Made by a program: the position numbers and the translations under genes | Source: an uncultured Oscillibacter sp. | Lineage (GTDB): Bacteria > Bacillota_A > Clostridia > Oscillospirales > Oscillospiraceae | Direction: 5' to 3' | Length of the DNA: 33,514 bases | Assembly (NCBI GenBank): GCA_948902155.1 | Contig: CAQVQZ010000004.1 | Location: 1-33,514, forward strand | Notes under the pieces: model-generated | What the model was told of the DNA's origin: nothing | The model's input: only the letters and a program-made list of their open reading frames with translations | Database searches by the model: none | In this document: in pieces, positions 29,078 through 33,514 of the stretch | How positions within the stretch are numbered: position 1 is the first letter of the stretch | How the letters are laid out: every line of letters starts with the position of its first letter

Positions 29078-29881
29078 ATGGGGGGAAGTGAAGAGAAGCG
29101 GGTGCTGCGGCTGGGCGTGGAGTCCATCCAGCCCAATCCCCGGCAGCCCCGGCGGCTGTTTGACGAGGCGGGGCTGCGGGAGCTGGCGGCGTCCATCCGG
29201 CGGCACGGCATCCTGCAGCCGCTGACGGTCCGGCGGCGGGTGGACGGCTGGGAGCTGGTGGCGGGGGAGCGCCGCCTCCGGGCGGCCCGGCTGGCGGGGC
29301 TGGAGACGGTGCCCTGCATCGAGGCGGAGGTGGACGAGCGGGAGTCCGCCCTGCTGGCGCTGGTGGAGAATTTGCAGCGGCAGGACCTCCACTATTTCGA
29401 GGAAGCCGCCGCCATTGCCGGCTATCTCCGCCGCACCGGGGCTACCCAGGAAGAGGCGGCGGCGCAGCTGGGGCGGTCGGCCTCGGCGGTGGCCAACAAG
29501 CTGCGGCTCCTGCGGCTGTCCCCGGCCTGCCAGGCCCTGCTGCTGGAGCGGGGGCTGACGGAGCGCCACGCCCGGGCTCTGCTGCGGCTGGAGGACGAGG
29601 AGGAGCGCCTGGCGGCGGCGCGGCGGGCGGCGGACCGGCAGCTCAACGTGGCCCAGACGGAGCAGTACATCGAGCGGCGGCTGGAGGAGTTGCAGGCCAC
29701 GCCTCCGGCGGGGAGGAGAACTTACATCCTCAAGGATGTGCGGCTGTTTTTGAACAGCGTGGACCGGGGGCTTCGCATTGTCCGGGAGGCCGGGGTGGAG
29801 GCGAAGTGCCTCCGGGAGGATACGGAGGAGGAAATCGTGATGACGATACGCATTCCCCGGAGGGGGAGGGGTCAGCCATGA
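29078..29881 (+). CDS. ParB/Spo0J/Noc-family protein without adjacent parA
   Basis: 267 aa. The CTPase ParB/Srx domain covers residues ~10-100, with IQPNPRQPRRLFDEAGLREL, box II GERRLRAARLAG and box III ENLQRQDLHYFEEA. A HTH domain follows (TQEEAAAQLGRSASAVANKL), then a C-terminal dimerisation region ending in basic residues. ParB proteins bind parS and load condensin; Noc binds NBS and blocks division over the nucleoid. Which one this is cannot be decided from sequence alone: the usual soj/parA partner is absent and no perfect parS was seen in the window, which favours a Noc-like or orphan role. ATG 29078 has GGAAGGAGG upstream; the longer frame to 28988 is not supported. Confidence 0.9.
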   Translation: MGGSEEKRVLRLGVESIQPNPRQPRRLFDEAGLRELAASIRRHGILQPLTVRRRVDGWELVAGERRLRAARLAGLETVPCIEAEVDERESALLALVENLQRQDLHYFEEAAAIAGYLRRTGATQEEAAAQLGRSASAVANKLRLLRLSPACQALLLERGLTERHARALLRLEDEEERLAAARRAADRQLNVAQTEQYIERRLEELQATPPAGRRTYILKDVRLFLNSVDRGLRIVREAGVEAKCLREDTEEEIVMTIRIPRRGRGQP

Positions 29882-29907
29882 AGATGGCTGGTGCTTTGCA
29901 CCCCCCA

Positions 29908-29941
29908 TTTTCTCTTTTTCTGGGCGCAGAAAAAGAGAAAA
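29908..29941. repeat. A/T-rich perfect palindrome after parB
   Basis: TTTTCTCTTTTTCTG and its exact complement (15 bp) around GGCG. Purine-only sequence on one strand is almost complete. It begins 27 nt after the parB stop. It lacks a U-tract beyond the stem and resembles the palindrome at 7205-7234 in composition and placement. Confidence 0.7.
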
Positions 29942-30129
29942 CGGGCCGTGCACGGTCCAAAAGAGAAAAAGACGGTTAGTTAAAACGGGGGCTACGAGAG
30001 ACGTGGGGCGCGATATAGTGTGGGGTTTGATAGGAAGGTCTTTGCCCGCGGCGTGGTGCTAGCGGGGGTTTTGGTGGGCGTCGAATTGACTTGCTCCTCT
30101 TTCCGCTGGCGCTCTGGCTGGTGGGTGAA

Positions 30130-30165
30130 GGGGATTTTTGGGGGGTGGTTTGGGGACTTTTTGGG
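30130..30165 (+). other. Intergenic G-quadruplex-type motif
   Basis: Four G-runs on the plus strand (30130-30133, 30140-30145, 30152-30155, 30163-30165) with loops of 6, 6 and 7 nt, fitting the G3+N1-7 rule. It lies upstream of the VanW gene. Whether it folds or matters is not known. Confidence 0.4.
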
Positions 30166-30326
30166 ATGAGAAGCGGCTTGTTTTTTTGATTGTTTCCAAA
30201 TAGGACCTTTTTGTTATTAGATTGTAATCTTTTTTTCCTTGGGAATGTGCTAGAATAACGAGAGAGAGAAACAGCCTGTTGTGTGGGGCTGGTTTCCAAT
30301 ATCCTAGCGGCAGCAGGAGGGGCTTC

Positions 30327-32141
30327 ATGGCACAGGTGACAAATGAAGTCAAACAAATGAAAACGGGTGGGAGCCGGGTTCAAAAGGGCGGCGGCAGCGC
30401 GCTGTTTATCGCGCTGGCTTTGACCGTCGCTATTATGGCCGGGGCTTACTCCGCCCTCTGCGCTTGGGCGGGGTCCCGGACGGTGTTTTATCCGAATGAG
30501 ACCATCAGCGGCGTGGCGGTGGGCGGACTTTCCGTGGAGCAGGCGGCGCAGATGCTGGCTTCCTCTTTACCGGGACAGACGGTTTCCGTCTCTACCGCTC
30601 AGACGGCGGCGGAGGAGGGCTGGCCGGAAGAGGCCGGGCCGGTTTCCATCACTCTGGCGGAACTGGGCTACACGGAGGAGCGCTGCCGGGGTATCGCCCA
30701 GAGGCATTTTGAGGAGCAGAACGCCGCTCCCTTCTTCAGCCGGGGAGCGCGGGTGCTCTCCATCCTCACCGAGTCCGGCGAGGGCGGGCTGTCCGTGGCG
30801 GACCGGGACGAGGAGATTTTTCAGGCCGGGGTGGCCCGGCTGGCGGAGGAGCTGGCCCGGGAGCCTCGGGACGGGAGCTATGAGGTTTCCGACAGCGAGA
30901 TTTTACTGACCAAGCAGGCCAACGGGCGGAGCATCGGCGCCAACGCCCTGGGGGCGGCGCTGGAGAAGGCCGTGGCCGCCGGGGAGCGGACGGCGCAGAT
31001 CGAGTTTGACCGCCGGGAGGCGGAGGAGCTGTCTATCCAGCAGGTCCACGCGGCGGTGGCCGGCGAGATGAAAAACGCCTCCTATGACGCCGCCGCCGGG
31101 GAGATCGTCCCGGAGCAGATGGGAGCGTCCTTTGACACCGCCTCCGCCCAGCGGGCGCTGAACGCCGCCGCGCCGGGGGAGACGATTTCGATTCCCGCCG
31201 ATATCCAGCAGCCGGAGATCACGGCGGAGGATTTGAAGGCCGTGCTCTTCCGGGACCTTTTGGGAGAGTGTACCACCCATGTGGGCGGCACCGCCGCCCG
31301 GGTGTCCAATGTGAAACTGGCCTCCGCCGCTTTCAACGGCACGGTGCTTAACAGCGGGGACGTGTTTTCCTACAACGAGACCGTGGGCCAGCGGACCGTT
31401 GAGAAGGGGTATAAGGCCGCGCCCGCCTACGTCCAGGGGGAGACTGTGGACGAGATCGGCGGCGGCGTGTGCCAGCCCTCCTCGACCCTCTACTATGCGT
31501 GCCTCTTGGCGAATCTGGAGATTACGGAACGCTACGCACACCGCTACATCCCCGCCTATATCACCCGGGGCATGGACGCCACGGTTTCCTGGGGCGGTCC
31601 GGATTACAAGTTTACGAACAACACCAAGTACCCTCTCAAGATCGTCGCCAAGTATGAAAACGCCTATCTCACCGTCCAGCTCTGGGGAACCCGGACCGAC
31701 GACCTGACGGTGAAAATGACCTATGAAACCCTCTCCACCACGCCCTTTGAGGAAGTGGAGCAGCTGGACCCGACCCTGGCCCCCGGCGCGCGGCAGGTGA
31801 AGGTGACGCCCTACACCGGCTACAAGGTCCGGACCTACCGCAACGTGTTCGACGGCAGCGGGGCTCTGGTATCCAGCGAGGTGGAGGACATCAGCGACTA
31901 CAAGTCCCGGAACCGGCTGGTGCTGGTGGGACCCTCCAAGACGGAGGGTGAAGGCGATGTCAGCACCGGCGGCGTGATTCCGGGCGTGCCCGGCACGCCG
32001 GTGGAGCAGGACCCCATCGTCCCCGGCAGTACCGACGAACCGGCCAACGTCCCGGCCTCCGGGCCCGCCGAGGTGCCCGTGGAACCGGCGGCGCCGGAAG
32101 AGCCGCCCTCCGTGGTGGTCATCGCTCCGCCGGAGGAATAA
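30327..32141 (+). CDS. VanW-family membrane-anchored wall protein
   Basis: 604 aa from ATG 30327 (AGGAGGGG upstream). Short cytosolic N-terminus, one TM helix at ~25-47 (ALFIALALTVAIMAGAYSAL), then two putative peptidoglycan-binding (PG_binding_4/YoaR-like) domains from ~50 to 300, a VanW domain at ~310-450 (GEVIGQRT-like VGQRTVEKGYKAAPAY, GGGVCQPSSTLYYACLLANL, ERYAHRYIPAYI, WGGPDYKFTNNTKYPLKI), a G5-like segment at ~470-535 and a Pro/Glu-rich tail. VanW genes accompany some vancomycin-resistance clusters, but no vanHAX or regulator is nearby, so this is a housekeeping envelope protein. A catalytic-looking Cys is present (GGGVCQPSS). The terminator at 32159 follows. Confidence 0.9.
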   Translation: MAQVTNEVKQMKTGGSRVQKGGGSALFIALALTVAIMAGAYSALCAWAGSRTVFYPNETISGVAVGGLSVEQAAQMLASSLPGQTVSVSTAQTAAEEGWPEEAGPVSITLAELGYTEERCRGIAQRHFEEQNAAPFFSRGARVLSILTESGEGGLSVADRDEEIFQAGVARLAEELAREPRDGSYEVSDSEILLTKQANGRSIGANALGAALEKAVAAGERTAQIEFDRREAEELSIQQVHAAVAGEMKNASYDAAAGEIVPEQMGASFDTASAQRALNAAAPGETISIPADIQQPEITAEDLKAVLFRDLLGECTTHVGGTAARVSNVKLASAAFNGTVLNSGDVFSYNETVGQRTVEKGYKAAPAYVQGETVDEIGGGVCQPSSTLYYACLLANLEITERYAHRYIPAYITRGMDATVSWGGPDYKFTNNTKYPLKIVAKYENAYLTVQLWGTRTDDLTVKMTYETLSTTPFEEVEQLDPTLAPGARQVKVTPYTGYKVRTYRNVFDGSGALVSSEVEDISDYKSRNRLVLVGPSKTEGEGDVSTGGVIPGVPGTPVEQDPIVPGSTDEPANVPASGPAEVPVEPAAPEEPPSVVVIAPPEE

Positions 32142-32158
32142 GTCCGTTTTGCTATACG

Positions 32159-32194
32159 AAGAGCGGCGCAGTGAAAACTGCGTCGCTCTTTTGT
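32159..32194. terminator. Terminator between VanW and HAD genes
   Basis: 13-bp stem AAGAGCGGCGCAG / CTGCGTCGCTCTT (one G-U), 6-nt loop, then TTTTG. The AA-rich 5' end gives a weaker U-tract on the minus strand. Confidence 0.85.
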
Positions 32195-32229
32195 GCTTGA
32201 ATGGTTGCCGGTATGGGGAATTTGGGGTT

Positions 32230-32886
32230 TCACGTCAGGTGTTCCGTCTCGAACATCTCCTCGAAGGACTCAATGTAATAATCCGCCAGGCGGCGCATTT
32301 CCGCCTGGTCCGGCTCCGAGGGGTCGTAGATCGCCGCCGTCCGGAAGCCCGCCGCCTTCGCCGTCTGAAGGGCGTGGAGGGCGTCCTCGAACACCACTGT
32401 GTCCTTCTTGTTGGACTGGAGGCGGCGCATGGCCCGCTCGTAGATCTCCGGGCCCTCCCGCTTGGTCTGGCCCGCCTCCTTGCTGGTGATGATGCCGCGG
32501 AAATAGCCGTCGATGCCTGCGTGGCGTAAAGCCGCCTCCGCCAGGGGGCGGTCCGTGGCAGTGGCTACGTACATCCATACCCCCTCCATCTTCAAAAGAG
32601 AGAGGAATTTCACCACGCCGGGTTTGGGTTCCACCCGGTTCCGGTAGAAGTCCTCGATCTGGCCCCAAATCTCGCTGACCAGCTCTTCCACCGTGCCGGG
32701 GAGGCCGCAGACCTCCTTGCAGTAGGCGGTCCCCTCCCAGAGGCCCAGGGAGGCCACCCGCTGGTTCAGGTCCGGCGGGGCCGTCTTCCCGTGGCGCTGG
32801 GCCAGGGCCGCGCCCAGGGTCCGCCACATGCCCATGGAGTCCAGCAGGGTGCCGTCCATGTCAAAAATCGCGCTTTGCAGCCTCAC
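32230..32886 (-). CDS. HAD-superfamily hydrolase (phosphatase/phosphoglucomutase-like)
   Basis: 218 aa. Start is GTG 32886 with GGGGAAAA upstream, within the end of the preceding gene (26-nt overlap). HAD motifs in order: I FDMDGTLLD (D9 nucleophile, D11), II VATATD, III lysine in KREGPEIYERAM, IV VVFEDALHAL. The cap between motifs I and II is alpha-helical (cap type C1), as in phosphoglycolate phosphatase/beta-phosphoglucomutase-type enzymes; substrate unknown. Because of the overlap with the methionine gamma-lyase-family gene, the two are very likely co-translated. It is preceded by no separate promoter. Confidence 0.9.
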   Translation of the reverse strand: MRLQSAIFDMDGTLLDSMGMWRTLGAALAQRHGKTAPPDLNQRVASLGLWEGTAYCKEVCGLPGTVEELVSEIWGQIEDFYRNRVEPKPGVVKFLSLLKMEGVWMYVATATDRPLAEAALRHAGIDGYFRGIITSKEAGQTKREGPEIYERAMRRLQSNKKDTVVFEDALHALQTAKAAGFRTAAIYDPSEPDQAEMRRLADYYIESFEEMFETEHLT

Positions 32887-33514
32887 AGCGTTTTCCCCCC
32901 TCCGGCAGGCGGACCAGCCCCGCCTCCACCAGCTTTTCCAGGCTCATCAGGATGCCCAGCTTGGCGTGATACCAGGTCAATCCGCCCTGGAAATACACCG
33001 CATAGGGCGGGCGGATGGGGCCGTCGGCGGAGAGCTCGATGCTGCTCCCCTGGACGAAGGCCCCTGCGGCCATGATGACCTCGCTGTCATAGCCCGGCAT
33101 GGCCCAGGGCTCCGGGGTCACGTAGCTGTCCACCGGCGCCGCCGCCTGGATGCCCCGGCAGAAGGCCGTCATGGCCTCCGGGCTGCCCAGGGTCACGGCC
33201 TGGATGATGTCGTGCCGCTCCTCCGCCGCGCCGGGGACGCAGGGGAAGCCCAGTTTTTCGTAGATGTTGGCGGCGAAGATGGCCCCTTTCAGCGCCCCGG
33301 CTACCACCGTGGGGGCCAGGAACAGGCCCTGGTAAAAGGCGGGCATCAGGCCCAGGTTGGCCCCCACCTCCTGGCCCAGGCCGGGGGCGGAGAGGCGGTA
33401 GGCGCAGCGCTCCACGCATTCCTTCGTGCCGCAGATGTAGCCGCCGATGGGGGCCAGGCCGCCGCCGGGGTTCTTGATGAGGCTCCCCACCACCATGTCG
33501 GCCCCCAGGTCCGA
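32861..33514 (-). CDS. Methionine gamma-lyase-family (aluminium-resistance type) PLP protein, partial
   Basis: The frame is open to the window edge (217 codons), so the N-terminal half is missing. It begins SDLGADMVVGSLIKNPGGGL, with the PLP-binding lysine in SLIKNPGGG, and continues IGGYICGTKECVERCAYRLS, a GLFLAPTVVAGALKGAIFAA segment and VDSYVTPEPWAMPGYDSEVIM. These match the fold-type I family annotated as methionine gamma-lyase family or aluminium resistance protein (PF06838). Biochemical activity of the family is not well defined. It overlaps the HAD gene downstream by 26 nt. Confidence 0.9.
   Translation of the reverse strand, partial: SDLGADMVVGSLIKNPGGGLAPIGGYICGTKECVERCAYRLSAPGLGQEVGANLGLMPAFYQGLFLAPTVVAGALKGAIFAANIYEKLGFPCVPGAAEERHDIIQAVTLGSPEAMTAFCRGIQAAAPVDSYVTPEPWAMPGYDSEVIMAAGAFVQGSSIELSADGPIRPPYAVYFQGGLTWYHAKLGILMSLEKLVEAGLVRLPEGGKRCEAAKRDF

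Larger units (their letters stand above)
29882..30326. other. Gene-free region with palindromes and G-rich tract
   Basis: 445 nt between parB and the VanW gene. It begins with the A/T palindrome (29908-29941) and a CCGTGCACGG palindrome (29946-29955) followed by a further copy of AAAAGAGAAAA. The middle (30050-30190) is strongly G+T on the plus strand and contains a G-quadruplex motif. The last part is A/T-rich and ends with a TAGAAT -10-like word at 30252-30257. Frames on the minus strand are low-complexity shadows. Confidence 0.55.

Noticed and set aside
30327..32141. VanW gene as sign of a vancomycin-resistance cluster
   Set aside because: No vanH, vanA/B ligase, vanX, vanY or dedicated vanRS pair lies nearby; VanW-domain proteins are common in Clostridia without resistance.
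1..33514. CRISPR arrays, tRNA/rRNA genes, transposases, integrases, attachment sites
   Set aside because: Reading both strands by eye gave no regular spaced repeats, no tRNA-like T-loop/CCA structures and no recombinase or transposase motifs. A covariance-model search could still find something short.

Overview
The window is chromosomal DNA from a GC-rich, low-mobility Firmicute, most likely an Oscillospiraceae-type gut anaerobe (Flavonifractor/Lawsonibacter/Oscillibacter-like). This is inferred from gene content and style: AGGAGG ribosome sites, sigma-A promoters with 17-nt spacing, a GerMN lipoprotein, VanW and SLH proteins, a Noc/Spo0J-type ParB, ferredoxin-linked 2-oxoacid oxidation and many short lipoproteins. 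No phage, insertion sequence, CRISPR array, rRNA or tRNA gene was found. Both ends cut through genes: a MATE transporter on the left and a methionine gamma-lyase-family enzyme on the right.

Layout. 1-4334: MATE transporter and cysteine desulfurase (minus), divergent from mtaB and yfbR (plus); the desulfurase and the tRNA methylthiotransferase share a region with two opposed promoters. 4422-11010: a 715-aa YcdB/SLH surface protein, an HPr-like protein without the phosphorylatable histidine, a small conserved protein, a copper-amine-oxidase-domain secreted protein, a lipoprotein, and a D-Ala-D-Ala carboxypeptidase. 11080-14399: a tightly overlapping operon of ComEA-like HhH protein, response regulator, histidine kinase and double-GerMN lipoprotein; the kinase has no normal start codon. 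14595-19212: NCS2 nucleobase permease behind a structured leader, PEBP/YbhB protein, orphan ATP-grasp enzyme, DUF4358-like lipoprotein and PilZ protein. 19418-20910: ComEC-type metallo-beta-lactamase-fold hydrolase flanked by a palindromic element and by an AT-rich island.

20911-26093 is a fermentation block: carbamate kinase converging on a five-gene minus-strand operon (P-loop ATPase, 2x[4Fe-4S] ferredoxin, alpha, beta and gamma subunits of a 2-oxoacid:ferredoxin oxidoreductase), with a divergent FadR-type GntR regulator that probably controls it. 26394-28690 holds a hypothetical protein and a CstA-family transporter behind a strong promoter and two perfect palindromes. 28794-33514: a 49-aa protein, a solitary ParB, a 445-bp gene-free region with A/T palindrome and G-quadruplex motif, a VanW protein, a HAD hydrolase, and the partial methionine gamma-lyase-family gene.

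No clear novel defence or mobile system is visible. The most informative oddities are the histidine kinase with no conventional start, the HPr paralogue that has lost its active histidine but kept the regulatory serine, the ATPase leading the 2-oxoacid oxidoreductase operon, the cloverleaf-like leader before the nucleobase permease, and several palindromic elements at gene ends.
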